From an uncultured Eubacteriales bacterium (lineage in GTDB: Bacteria > Bacillota > Clostridia > Lachnospirales > Lachnospiraceae), in the NCBI GenBank assembly GCA_949294665.1, contig CASFID010000044.1, positions 62,001-126,000 on the forward strand: a DNA stretch of 64,000 nucleotides. Reading direction: 5' to 3'. Position numbers and translations under genes: made by a program. Positions 52,213-61,067 of this stretch are shown here, piece by piece. Positions within the stretch are counted from its first letter, which is position 1. The number at the start of each line of letters is the position of its first letter. The notes beneath the pieces are model-generated. The model saw nothing but the letters and a program-made list of their open reading frames with translations. It was not told the origin of the DNA and did no database searches.

Positions 52213-53113
52213 GTTTTTTCCTCCTTCCCGCCTTCATCTCATCCCTGTCAAGGAATATCCAGTAGATGACCGCCGATAATACGAGAATGATCAGGAACAG
52301 TATGACTCCTATCGTTGCGGCGTATCCCAGCTTGAACTCTCTGAACGCTTTGATATACAAATACTGTACGAATGTTAGTGTACTGTAGTTCGGCCCGCCG
52401 GACGTCATGACATATACTTGTCCGAACACCTGCATCGAATAGATCACTGTTGTCAGAACGACAAAGAACGTCGTATTTTTCACATATGGTATTATGATTC
52501 TGAACAGTCTCTGAAATCTGTTTGCCCCGTCGATCGATGCCGCCTCGATCAGATCTCTCGGCACATCCTGAAGCGCTGCAAGATAGATCACCGTGTTATA
52601 TCCTATCGTCCACCAGATCGATGCCATCGCGATACCTAGCATGGCAGTGTTTGTCTTTGTCAGCCAGTATATCGGCTCTATCCCGAACATGGACAGAAAA
52701 TGATTAAATATACCGTTATTACCGTCCAGAATATAGCGGAATGTAATGCCTACCAGCGTCGTCATCAATATATACGGTACAAAGATGACTGCCCGCGAGA
52801 ATGTCGTCCCCTTCAGTTTCTGGTTGAGCAGCAGCGCCAGCAGGAATCCGAAGATAATATTGACCGGTCCCACATAGAGAAGATATGTAAATGTGTTCTT
52901 CAATACCTTGTAGAACAGTGGATCATGAAACAGTTCCCGATAGTTCTCCAGACCGATAAATACGCCTGCCGTCTGTACTTCAATCTCTCTGAAACTGTAA
53001 TAAAAGTTTGCAAAGATCGGAAGTACTTTAAAGATAAACAATAATGTAAAATACGGGGCCAAAAACAAAATCAGAATACCGGCTTTTTTTAGTTTCTTTT
53101 TCCGTTTTGTCAT
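52202..53113 (-). CDS. Sugar ABC transporter permease (MalF type) of the LacI operon
   Basis: A 303-residue CUT1 permease. Six helices are predicted, and the EAA loop reads RDLIEAASIDGANRFQRLFR (about residues 191-210). GGAGGG precedes the ATG. A GC-rich hairpin (53142-53165) separates it from the upstream binding-protein gene, which may set the ratio of binding protein to permease. Confidence 0.92.
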   Translation of the reverse strand: MTKRKKKLKKAGILILFLAPYFTLLFIFKVLPIFANFYYSFREIEVQTAGVFIGLENYRELFHDPLFYKVLKNTFTYLLYVGPVNIIFGFLLALLLNQKLKGTTFSRAVIFVPYILMTTLVGITFRYILDGNNGIFNHFLSMFGIEPIYWLTKTNTAMLGIAMASIWWTIGYNTVIYLAALQDVPRDLIEAASIDGANRFQRLFRIIIPYVKNTTFFVVLTTVIYSMQVFGQVYVMTSGGPNYSTLTFVQYLYIKAFREFKLGYAATIGVILFLIILVLSAVIYWIFLDRDEMKAGRRKKREE

Positions 53114-53141
53114 TATATCCCTCCAATATCTGCCTTTGGCG

Positions 53142-53165
53142 ATGCGGGCGGCAAACCGCCCGCAT
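53142..53165 (-). other. Intercistronic hairpin between binding-protein and permease genes
   Basis: A perfect ten-bp stem, ATGCGGGCGG with CCGCCCGCAT, and a four-base loop. It lies 21 bases after the binding-protein stop and 28 bases before the permease start, with no T-run. Such hairpins often protect the abundant binding-protein message. Confidence 0.75.
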
Positions 53166-53186
53166 TCATGATTTCAGCTTATCAGC

Positions 53187-54470
53187 TTATTCTTCCAGAA
53201 TGCTGTCGACACTTGCCGCAGCGTCCTCGAGAGCTGTCTCTGAGTCTGACTCCCCGCCTACCACACTGTATACAGCGTTTGCTACAGGTGAAAGTTCATT
53301 GTCTGCACCGAACTCGCTCGTTCCCGGGCAGAGCGGCTCATAGACAACGTAGTCCGCCTGATTCATAAACGCTTCGGCATACGGATACAGATCCAGACTC
53401 ATATAATCTTCCGATTCTCTGATCTGCTGATTCGCAGGAATCTGCCCGCTCTGTGCCGACCAGTTGAATGAATTATCCACCAGCCATTTGATAAATGTCT
53501 CTGTCGCCGCAGTCTTTTCCTCGCTCCTGCCGTCATATCTTGGAACTGTGATCGTGTGAGAGCTTCCCCATACGGCGTTCTCACCAAGCACCTGCGGGAA
53601 TTCAACTGTGGCAAAATTCATCCCCGACTCCATGGCTGTAGGTATAAACCACGGCCCCTCTATTACCATCGCAATCGTTCCTCCCAGCCAGTCGGCGTCG
53701 ATATCTGCCTCTGCCTCGGGCGCATATCCGTTCTCCACCCAGGATGCAAGGAAATCAAGAGCTTCTGCTCCCTCTGCGCTGTTGAATGTTGCTGCTGTCA
53801 TATCATCGTTTAAGAAGCTCCCGCCTGCCTGTGAGAGTAATCCGTACCAGTATCTGTAAGTATGTGCATAATTGCTTCCAAGGCCGACCGCGTACTGATC
53901 ATCTGTAGTCAGTTTCTCACAGAGCGCATCAAATTCTTCTACGCTTGTAACCCTTGCATCTTCCGCAGTAAGCCCTGCCGTTTCAAATGCATCCATGTTG
54001 ATAAACATCGACATACAGTGATAATCGAGCGGAATACCGTACTGCTCTCCGTCTACCTGATTGCCTTCCCAGATCACGTCAGAATAGTCGTCACCGCTTA
54101 TCCCGACAGTATCCGCAAGATCATTGAGCGGTATGATCATATCTCTTGATGCATAGGATGGAAGATCGGTCGGGTGCATCAGCATCACATCCGGTCCGTT
54201 TTCCGTGTTGCTTGCCGCAGAAAATCTTGTGAATATCTCGCCCCATGTGACAGAATAGAAATCCACTTCAATCTCATCCTGCTCACTGTTGAAAGTATCT
54301 ACCATATCGGACATAGCCTGCTGATCATCACCGGTGAGCCCTGCCCAGAAAGTAAGTTGTGTCTTTTCCCCGCTATCCTGCGATGTTCCTTCATCGCTTG
54401 AGGAACTGCACGCAGCAAGCATAGACGTCAGTAACATTGCCGATAGTAAAACGGATACTAATTTTTTCAT
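53187..54470 (-). CDS. Extracellular sugar-binding lipoprotein of the LacI operon
   Basis: A 427-residue family 1 solute-binding protein. The signal peptide ends in MLAACSSSS (Cys about residue 21). Binding-domain blocks include LTFWAGLTGDDQQAM near the N-terminus and VIEGPWFIPTAMESG, typical of CUT1 sugar-binding proteins. AGGAGG precedes the ATG. It delivers a sugar to the two permeases encoded downstream. Confidence 0.93.
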   Translation of the reverse strand: MKKLVSVLLSAMLLTSMLAACSSSSDEGTSQDSGEKTQLTFWAGLTGDDQQAMSDMVDTFNSEQDEIEVDFYSVTWGEIFTRFSAASNTENGPDVMLMHPTDLPSYASRDMIIPLNDLADTVGISGDDYSDVIWEGNQVDGEQYGIPLDYHCMSMFINMDAFETAGLTAEDARVTSVEEFDALCEKLTTDDQYAVGLGSNYAHTYRYWYGLLSQAGGSFLNDDMTAATFNSAEGAEALDFLASWVENGYAPEAEADIDADWLGGTIAMVIEGPWFIPTAMESGMNFATVEFPQVLGENAVWGSSHTITVPRYDGRSEEKTAATETFIKWLVDNSFNWSAQSGQIPANQQIRESEDYMSLDLYPYAEAFMNQADYVVYEPLCPGTSEFGADNELSPVANAVYSVVGGESDSETALEDAAASVDSILEE

Positions 54471-54474
54471 ATAT

Positions 54475-55065
54475 TTATTCCTCCTCTATATTGTGTATTC
54501 TGTTTTTTTCTGTAAGAAACTCCTTGACGGATATATACAGTTCTTCTTCATTTTCAAGTCCGAAAAGGATCTGCACGTCGGGATCCCATAGGAGCTGTCT
54601 GTCCTGATTTTTATAATATTTATCCCATTCTCTTAATTTTTCTTCGTCTCTTGCCTCTCCCCGTTCCCTGATCCTGGTCTGCAGAACAGTCTCCGGCACA
54701 TTCATTATAATTGACAGTATTCTTCCCTGTATTCCACATTTCCTGCGCATCTTAGTAAAAAACATGGGTTCTCCATGCTCCTGTGTCAGCGGTGCAGATG
54801 CTAGGACCTGATTACCCAGACGGAGATTTTCCATAACCACGTCCCAGAACGACTCATATGTACATCTTCTCCATTCTGCACGAAACCGGTTATATGGAGT
54901 ACCTGAATAAAATTTCTCATATATATCCTTCATGAAATTGCCGATCACCGTATCGTAATCGATATATGTCATACAGAATTTCCTTGCTATCTTCCGTCCG
55001 TATGTAGACTTTCCACTTCCAGGCAGTCCGGATATAATGATCAGATCTGAACTCGTTCTACTCAT
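54475..55065 (-). CDS. P-loop kinase (AAA-type sugar or small-molecule kinase)
   Basis: A 196-residue protein with a Walker A motif ISGLPGSGKSTYG (residues 11-23), then TRIRERGEARDEEKLREWDK (a lid-like Arg/Glu region, about 130-149). It resembles small ATP-dependent kinases of the gluconate- or shikimate-kinase kind but I cannot name the substrate. It overlaps the FGGY kinase stop by eight bases and is followed by the binding-protein gene. Having it in an operon that already has two sugar kinases is unusual. Confidence 0.8.
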   Translation of the reverse strand: MSRTSSDLIIISGLPGSGKSTYGRKIARKFCMTYIDYDTVIGNFMKDIYEKFYSGTPYNRFRAEWRRCTYESFWDVVMENLRLGNQVLASAPLTQEHGEPMFFTKMRRKCGIQGRILSIIMNVPETVLQTRIRERGEARDEEKLREWDKYYKNQDRQLLWDPDVQILFGLENEEELYISVKEFLTEKNRIHNIEEE

Positions 55066-56455
55066 ATCTGTTCCTCATCTGATCCAGGATTTCCATGCAA
55101 TTGGGATCTGGATGTATGGAATCTTTATACAAGAGTTCCTCGCTCATTTCTTTCGGCACGCTGTCTTTCCCACAGGCACACATACCTGAAAGTGCCGCTC
55201 CGAGCGCACTTAATTCCGTTGTGTTTAAAACGTTGATCTCTCTTCCGACCGCAGTCGCTTTCAGTTTCATAAACAATCTGTTTTCCGTAATACCTCCTCC
55301 CGCGAAATATGGCATGTTTTCCGGGGATGTGCTGCAGAATCCGGCCAGTTCATCATACATGTGTTTGCTTCCCAGGCTCAGATAGATGTAAGCGCTGAAG
55401 ATTAGATCCGAAAGTTCCGTATCATCTCTGATTTCAAGGCAGTTCATATCTGCGGCATTTTCTGAGTATTTTCCATATCCTTTTCTGCAACCGAAGAGGC
55501 ACAGCTTCCTGCTCACCGGAGAGTCCATCATCTGATTCTGCTTTTCAAAAAACTGCGTCGTCTTCTCGATGGTTTTCCATCTTCTTATCCGGTCCAGAAT
55601 TCTTCCATAATAGTCCATCGATCTGTTGACCACGTACTCCTCATCCTTAAATCCTGTTACCAGACATCCGCCTTTCGGATTATATGTTGCCTTTCCTCTC
55701 AGGCGCTTTTCACTGTCGTCCATGACAGCAGCCAGTACGCTGGAAGATCCCATGGAGTCATAGAACAGTTCCTGTCCTCCGCAAAGACGATGAACTGCAA
55801 AAAGGCCTACATAATGATCATGGCCTCCCAGACCATAGACAATATGATCTTTCTCGCCGCAGGCTTCTCCGGTTCTCCCGATCTTTTCAGGCACATGGAT
55901 GTCATACCTCTCTTTCAGCCCGGTGATCCATTCCCTTTTATGGATGTCATACAGATAGCTTCTTCCGGCCTGGGATGTATCCCACCTGGCGTTTCCCGTC
56001 TTCCTGTATATTAGATAACTGCTCACAGGAAGCCAGAAGTCCGGCTTTTCTGGCAGGATATTTTTTTCCATCCATATAATCTTGTATAAAGAATATGTCC
56101 CGGAGTCATGCACTCCTGTATATTCAAAGTCCGTATATTTCTCCAGATATCCGTCTGAAATCCCAACATCTTCATACCACACAAGAGGCGGTCCCTGAGC
56201 TTTTCCATCTTTGACCGGAACCACCGATTCGCCGATACTAGAATAACTCACGCTCCTGAGCCGGCACAATTGCTGTGCCTCTTCCATCCAGTCGTCTGTA
56301 AATTCTTCGATCTTTCGGATATCAATATACCGGTGTCCTCTGATATACAGATCAGGAGTCGCCTGTTTCCATGACCGCAGAAGTTTTCCATCCTCTGTCA
56401 GGAGTAATGCCTTACTGTTAGTGGTCCCTATGTCGATCCCCAAAAAACCTTCCAT
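55058..56455 (-). CDS. FGGY-family carbohydrate kinase of the LacI operon
   Basis: A 465-residue sugar kinase. N-terminal GIDIGTTNSKALLLTEDG (about residues 5-22), catalytic Asp in GLGGHDHYVG, and C-terminal AGGGITENRLFMKLK and LSALGAALSG match the FGGY fold. The sequence is divergent from xylulokinase and from the loci A and B kinases. The start at 56455 has AGGAGGTG seven bases upstream. It is the first gene of the operon, just downstream of the LacI-type operator. Confidence 0.85.
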   Translation of the reverse strand: MEGFLGIDIGTTNSKALLLTEDGKLLRSWKQATPDLYIRGHRYIDIRKIEEFTDDWMEEAQQLCRLRSVSYSSIGESVVPVKDGKAQGPPLVWYEDVGISDGYLEKYTDFEYTGVHDSGTYSLYKIIWMEKNILPEKPDFWLPVSSYLIYRKTGNARWDTSQAGRSYLYDIHKREWITGLKERYDIHVPEKIGRTGEACGEKDHIVYGLGGHDHYVGLFAVHRLCGGQELFYDSMGSSSVLAAVMDDSEKRLRGKATYNPKGGCLVTGFKDEEYVVNRSMDYYGRILDRIRRWKTIEKTTQFFEKQNQMMDSPVSRKLCLFGCRKGYGKYSENAADMNCLEIRDDTELSDLIFSAYIYLSLGSKHMYDELAGFCSTSPENMPYFAGGGITENRLFMKLKATAVGREINVLNTTELSALGAALSGMCACGKDSVPKEMSEELLYKDSIHPDPNCMEILDQMRNRYE

Positions 56456-56475
56456 ATTTTCACCTCCTTTCATTT

Positions 56476-56493
56476 ATTTAAAGCGCTTTAAAT
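56476..56493. promoter_or_regulatory. Perfect LacI-type operator palindrome
   Basis: ATTTAAAGCGCTTTAAAT, an 18-base perfect palindrome with a central GCGC-type core, lies 21 bases before the FGGY kinase start and just downstream of the expected transcription start. LacI/GalR proteins bind such CG-centred palindromes, here with repression by blocking. Confidence 0.75.
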
Positions 56494-56501
56494 TTGATTT
56501 A

Positions 56502-56530
56502 AATATATCGTGAGAAATTTAATTTGTCAA
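56502..56530 (-). promoter_or_regulatory. Sigma-A promoter of the LacI-controlled operon
   Basis: On the minus strand TTGACA (56530-56525), a 17-base spacer and TATATT (56507-56502). The start would fall near 56495, next to the operator. The rest of 56531-56703 is very AT-rich and shows no gene. Confidence 0.8.
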
Positions 56531-56689
56531 TTATATTTATAATTTTCAACTTTTTTCCCACTATTTTTCTGTTTTTTTCGTCATTTTTTCAAAAATCAAT
56601 TATTATTTTGTTTTTTCAATATACAAATTATATATTTTTTCAGTGTAACTTTTGTGCATTTTGTTTTCAAGCGATAATGTTGAATCTTC

Positions 56690-56750
56690 CCATAAAATAA
56701 AAATACTCTAAGCAGTCTGAATTCTACATTTTCTCATTCTGCTTAGAGTA
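56690..56750 (-). terminator. Probable terminator after the hydrolase gene
   Basis: A perfect 12-bp stem, TACTCTAAGCAG (56704-56715) with CTGCTTAGAGTA (56739-56750), has a 23-base loop. On the minus strand TATTTTTATTTTATG follows. Another imperfect inverted repeat (GAACAGT...ACTGTTC) lies near 56779-56815. No gene is seen between 56751 and 56920. Confidence 0.6.
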
Positions 56751-56920
56751 CATTATAATCTTCCACATCTGCAAAAGGGAACAGTCGTATCACAGATTGT
56801 CGATACTGTTCTTTTAAAAACGGCAATCCCTCTATCGTATTTCTGTTTTATCCTGCATAATAATATTACAATTGAAGCCCGGTTCCTTCATCCCATTGAA
56901 AACTGTGGCAGTAACCCCGG

Positions 56921-57850
56921 CTATTTCCTGTGTTTTTCAAACCACTGAAACAGATCACAGTACACCTGCTCTCTGTCAGTCTCGTTTAATATCTCGTGGC
57001 GGTCTCCTGTATACAGTCTGAGCGTCACGTCCTGTATCCCAGCCGCACGGTACTTCTCATAGATCTTCCGCACGCCTTTTCCGAAATTTCCGACCGGATC
57101 TTCCGCGCCGGATACGAACAGCACGGGAAGTCCTTTTGGGATCATGTACACGCTCTCTTTTCTCTGCATACTGATCATGCCCAGGAACATATTATAGTAT
57201 GCATTCACCGTGAACATAAACGAGCAGAGCGGATCAGACGCATAGGCTTCCAGCCTCTCATGATCGCTGGTGATCCAGTCAGCCCTTGTGTGTGCGGGCT
57301 TGAATTTTTTATTATATCCGCCGATGGCCAGATTGTTGACCAGTCTGCTCCGGTAATGCCATCCGCGGACAGCCGCCATCAGACGGCAGAGCCGTTTTCC
57401 AAACAGCAGCGCCGCTTTCTTATGATCGGCGACGGCTCCCATCAGTACAACTCCGTCAAGACCGTTGCCATACATCTGGATATACTGTCTCAGGAGCGAT
57501 GAGCCCATACTGTGTCCCAGCATAAAGTAGGGCACACCAGGGTATTTCTTCATTGTGCGCTGGCGAAGTGTATGCATATCGCCGAGCACACATATATTTC
57601 CATATTTCTCATTGAAAAATCCGTACTCAGATTTTGCCTGTACAGATTTTCCATGTCCGAGATGGTCATTTCCCACGACATAATAGCCTTTGTCACAGAG
57701 GAACCGGGCAAACTCCTCATAACGCCCGATATACTCGACCATACCATGGCTCATCTGAAGGACAGCCTTTACCTCTGTTTCGGGTTTCCATTCGATCGTA
57801 TGAATCTCCGTGTTTCCATCTTTTGACGGGAAATAAAACTCATCTCTCAT
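56921..57850 (-). CDS. Alpha/beta hydrolase, monoacylglycerol-lipase-like
   Basis: A 309-residue cytoplasmic hydrolase of the serine aminopeptidase S33 / lysophospholipase type. The nucleophile Ser is in LGHSMGSSL (about residue 103), the oxyanion start HGMVEYIGRY is near 35-44, and the acid and His of the triad are likely in SGAEDPVGNFG and YTGDRHEILNE. It probably hydrolyses acylglycerols or other esters. The ribosome site is weak. It follows the citrate synthase gene by nine bases. Confidence 0.85.
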   Translation of the reverse strand: MRDEFYFPSKDGNTEIHTIEWKPETEVKAVLQMSHGMVEYIGRYEEFARFLCDKGYYVVGNDHLGHGKSVQAKSEYGFFNEKYGNICVLGDMHTLRQRTMKKYPGVPYFMLGHSMGSSLLRQYIQMYGNGLDGVVLMGAVADHKKAALLFGKRLCRLMAAVRGWHYRSRLVNNLAIGGYNKKFKPAHTRADWITSDHERLEAYASDPLCSFMFTVNAYYNMFLGMISMQRKESVYMIPKGLPVLFVSGAEDPVGNFGKGVRKIYEKYRAAGIQDVTLRLYTGDRHEILNETDREQVYCDLFQWFEKHRK

Positions 57851-57859
57851 TGTTACTCA

Positions 57860-59230
57860 CTACCTGTCATCTAAATTTATGTATTCTCGATACGGTGCGA
57901 GCGGTTTGTATGCCGGACGTATGATCTTGTCTACATTTTGAAGTTCTTCCAGCCTGTGTGCGCTCCAGCCCACAATACGCGCCGCAGCAAAGATCGGTGT
58001 ATACAGTGAAGCCGGAAGATCCAGCATACTGTACACAAGTCCGCTGTAAAAGTCGACATTGGCGTTGACGCCCTTATATATATGGCGTTTCTCACCGATG
58101 ATCTCGGGCGCCATATGCTCTACTTTTTCATACAGTGCATATTCTGCATCATGACCTTTTTCATGTGCCAGCTGCTTGACGAATTTCTTAAAGATATCGG
58201 CACGCGGATCAGAGATTGAATATACTGCATGCCCCATACCGTAGATCAGACCTTTCCTGTCAAATGCCTTCTTGTCAAGAAGCGCTTCCAGATAATTTCT
58301 TACCTGATCGTCGTCGGTCCAATCGTTTACGTGCTTTTTCATATCTTCAAACATCTGCGTTACCTTGATGTTTGCTCCGCCGTGTTTCGGTCCTTTCAGG
58401 GACGCCATGGCCGCGGCGATCGTAGAATATGTATCCGTTCCGGAAGAAGTAACTACGTGTGTGGTAAATGTGGAGTTGTTACCGCCGCCGTGATCCATAT
58501 GGAGTACCATAGCCATGTCGAGGATCTTTGCCTCAAGCTCCGTATACTGTCTGTCCTCACGAAGCATCATAAGAATATTCTCCGCCATGGAAAGCTCCGG
58601 CTTCGGCGCGTAAATATACAGATCTTCACCCCGTTTGTAATTATATGCATGATATCCGTATACCATCAGCATCGGGAACTGAGCGATCAGATTCAGGCAC
58701 TGACGCAGCACATTAGGAATACTTGTGTCGTCCGCCTTATCATCATAAGAATACAGCTGCAGGATACTCCTCGCAATACTGTTCATCATATCGCGGCTTG
58801 ATGCCTTCATGATGACGTCACGGACAAAATTTGGCGGGAGCATACGTCTCTCAGCGAGCATTTCCTGAAACTCTTTCAGTTCCTTTTTGGAGGGAAGATC
58901 ACCGAAAAGAAGCAGATATGTCGTCTCCTCAAAGCCGGGATGTTTTGCATCCAGGAAGCCTTTTACCAGGTCTTTTATGTTATAGCCGCGGTAATATAGA
59001 TTTCCTTCACAGGGAACTGTTTTACCGTCGACGATCTTTGATGCGCAGACATCCGAGATGTTTGTCAGACCGGCAAGAACGCCTTTGCCGTTCAGATCTC
59101 GAAGTCCCCGCTTAACCTCATACTTCGTGTACAATTCCTTGTCGATCGCGTTGTTTGTTTCACATTTGAGAGCTAATTCTTCAATCTCGGGAGTAATATC
59201 GAAAAAAATGCTATCAATATTCTTTGCCAT
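57860..59230 (-). CDS. Citrate synthase
   Basis: A 456-residue Si-type citrate synthase condensing acetyl-CoA and oxaloacetate. Active-site blocks are VLHMDHGGGNNSTF, LKGPKHGGANIKV, GMGHAVYSISDPRA (catalytic His) and NVDFYSGLVYSMLDLP (catalytic Asp). The N-terminal extension (about 50 residues) is longer than in the short type. No aconitase or isocitrate dehydrogenase genes are in the window. In anaerobes it usually feeds 2-oxoglutarate and glutamate synthesis. It has its own promoter. Confidence 0.93.
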   Translation of the reverse strand: MAKNIDSIFFDITPEIEELALKCETNNAIDKELYTKYEVKRGLRDLNGKGVLAGLTNISDVCASKIVDGKTVPCEGNLYYRGYNIKDLVKGFLDAKHPGFEETTYLLLFGDLPSKKELKEFQEMLAERRMLPPNFVRDVIMKASSRDMMNSIARSILQLYSYDDKADDTSIPNVLRQCLNLIAQFPMLMVYGYHAYNYKRGEDLYIYAPKPELSMAENILMMLREDRQYTELEAKILDMAMVLHMDHGGGNNSTFTTHVVTSSGTDTYSTIAAAMASLKGPKHGGANIKVTQMFEDMKKHVNDWTDDDQVRNYLEALLDKKAFDRKGLIYGMGHAVYSISDPRADIFKKFVKQLAHEKGHDAEYALYEKVEHMAPEIIGEKRHIYKGVNANVDFYSGLVYSMLDLPASLYTPIFAAARIVGWSAHRLEELQNVDKIIRPAYKPLAPYREYINLDDR

Positions 59231-59282
59231 GTGCGTTCCTCCTTCTCTCTTAATTCTCTTTTTTTCACTGTATGACCTTTTT

Positions 59283-59311
59283 ATTATACTAAAAAAACAG
59301 AATTAATACAA
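59283..59311 (-). promoter_or_regulatory. Sigma-A promoter of the citrate synthase gene
   Basis: On the minus strand TTGTAT (59311-59306), 17-base spacer and perfect TATAAT (59288-59283), 53 bases before the start codon. Confidence 0.7.
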
Positions 59312-59388
59312 TTAACACTCTATTAAAAATTTATGAACACCTGAGCCGATATTGTCTTTTTATTTATTATAAGTTATATTGTTTTCAG

Positions 59389-60264
59389 TTATTTTTTCAT
59401 ATTGTACACTATATTTGATAAATTTGCGAATTCTTCTAACGTCAATGCTTCTCCTCTTATACTGGCTCCCCGGCCCAGGGCCTCGATCGCACTCCCGATC
59501 TCTTCTCTTGTGAGATCCAGCTCCGGCGAATTCTTCAGGCCGTTTGCCAGTGTCTTTCTCCTCTGGTTAAAAGAAGCGCGTATGAGCCGGAACATCAGTC
59601 TTTCATCTTCCACTTTCACCGGCGGCTCCTGATAACGTTCCAGACGGATCACTGCGGAGCCTACTTTCGGACGCGGCATAAAACAGTTCGGGGGGACATT
59701 GGCTACGATATACGGCTTTGCATAATACTGGACTGCCAGAGACAGCGCGCCATATTCTTTCGTCCCGGGGCCTGTCTGCATCCGGTCGGCAACCTCTTTC
59801 TGCACCATGACCGTGATGCTCCTGAGCGGAACATGCCCCTCGAAGAGCCCCATAATGATCGGGGTAGTGATATAATACGGAAGATTTGCCACTACTTTAA
59901 ACGGCTTTCCGTCATTTTCCTCTTCTGCAAGCTTTGCGAGATCCACTTTCAGCACGTCCTCGTTGATGATCTTTACATTGTCGTATCCATCCAGCGTATC
60001 TTCGAGGATTGGGATCAGTGCTCTGTCGATCTCGACCGCCGTCACTTTTTTGGCAGCGCACGAGAGATACTGAGTCATCGTTCCGATCCCCGGTCCGATC
60101 TCCAGCACGCAGTCCTCCTTCCCTATTTCAGCCGCGCGTATGATCTTATCCAGCACATGCGTATCGATCAGAAAATTCTGACCATATTTTTTCTGGAACA
60201 CAAAATTATATTTCTGCAGAACAGCGATCGTATTCTGCGGATTTCCCAGTGTCGGTTCTTTCAT
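59389..60264 (-). CDS. rsmA: 16S rRNA dimethyladenosine transferase
   Basis: A 291-residue S-adenosylmethionine-dependent methyltransferase (KsgA) that dimethylates two adjacent adenosines in the 3' hairpin of 16S rRNA. Motifs: GQNFLIDTHVLDKI (about residues 27-40), the cofactor site VLEIGPGIGTMTQYL, NEDVLKVDL, and the catalytic NLPYYITTPI. AAAGGAG is seven bases before the ATG at 60264. It follows tatD by about 13 bases; in many Firmicutes rnmV lies between these two genes, but not here. Confidence 0.95.
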   Translation of the reverse strand: MKEPTLGNPQNTIAVLQKYNFVFQKKYGQNFLIDTHVLDKIIRAAEIGKEDCVLEIGPGIGTMTQYLSCAAKKVTAVEIDRALIPILEDTLDGYDNVKIINEDVLKVDLAKLAEEENDGKPFKVVANLPYYITTPIIMGLFEGHVPLRSITVMVQKEVADRMQTGPGTKEYGALSLAVQYYAKPYIVANVPPNCFMPRPKVGSAVIRLERYQEPPVKVEDERLMFRLIRASFNQRRKTLANGLKNSPELDLTREEIGSAIEALGRGASIRGEALTLEEFANLSNIVYNMKK

Positions 60265-60276
60265 AATCATTCTCCT

Positions 60277-61056
60277 TTAGGGCATGGCAGTTTCCTGGAG
60301 TCCGTAGAGTTTTCTGCTGTTTGCTTCTGTCTGTCTTATGACTTCTTCTGTGCTCACGCCTTTGAGTTCGGCAATCTTCTCAGCTACCCGGGGCAGATAA
60401 AGGGAGGAGTTACGCTTTCCCCGGTACGGCTCCGGCGCAAGGTAGGGGCAGTCTGTTTCCAGAACGATCGAGGTAAGCGGAATTTCGGAGACAACATTTT
60501 TGAGTTTCTTCGCATTTTTAAATGTGACCACTCCTCCAACGCCGATATAATATCCCATCTTCACATATTCTGCCGCCATCTCCGCCGAATAAGAATAACA
60601 ATGAATGACCGCGCGCATCCCCGACGCATGCCTGCGCATGATATCCATCGTGTCCGCCGCCGCTTCACGGCTGTGTATGATCACAGGCATCTCTTTCTTT
60701 CTGGCAAGCTCGAGCTGACGCACGAACCATTTTTTCTGCACGTCATGGCTCTCATTATCCCAATAATAATCCAGTCCCATCTCCCCGGCCGCCACGATCT
60801 TGTCAAGGTCAAGGAGACGCTCCATCTGCATCATATGCTCCTCCGTCAGGGAACCGACTTCGTCCGGGTGGACGCCCACGGCTCCGTACACGAAAGGATA
60901 TTCTTCTGTCAGTCTCAGTATCTTTTCCCACGACTCAACAGTGGAACCGGCGTTTACGATCAGGCCGATCCCTCCGCCATGCATACTCCTTAGCAGCTCC
61001 TCCCGGTCCGTATCGAACTGTTCGTCATCATAATGGGCATGTGTATCAATTATCAT
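60277..61056 (-). CDS. tatD: TatD-family metal-dependent DNase
   Basis: A 259-residue metal-dependent hydrolase of the TatD family. Metal ligands show in IDTHAHYDDEQF (two His), AGEMGLDYYW (Glu), PVIIHSREAA (His), VIHCYSY (His) and LETDCPYLAPEPYRGKRNSS (Asp). It is thought to be a 3'-5' exonuclease in DNA quality control. It is in an apparent operon with rsmA. Confidence 0.93.
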   Translation of the reverse strand: MIIDTHAHYDDEQFDTDREELLRSMHGGGIGLIVNAGSTVESWEKILRLTEEYPFVYGAVGVHPDEVGSLTEEHMMQMERLLDLDKIVAAGEMGLDYYWDNESHDVQKKWFVRQLELARKKEMPVIIHSREAAADTMDIMRRHASGMRAVIHCYSYSAEMAAEYVKMGYYIGVGGVVTFKNAKKLKNVVSEIPLTSIVLETDCPYLAPEPYRGKRNSSLYLPRVAEKIAELKGVSTEEVIRQTEANSRKLYGLQETAMP

Positions 61057-61067
61057 GATCTGCTCCT

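Noticed and set aside
59833..60993. 386-codon plus-strand frame over rsmA and tatD
   Set aside because: It is antisense to two well-conserved genes and has no recognisable domain or ribosome site.
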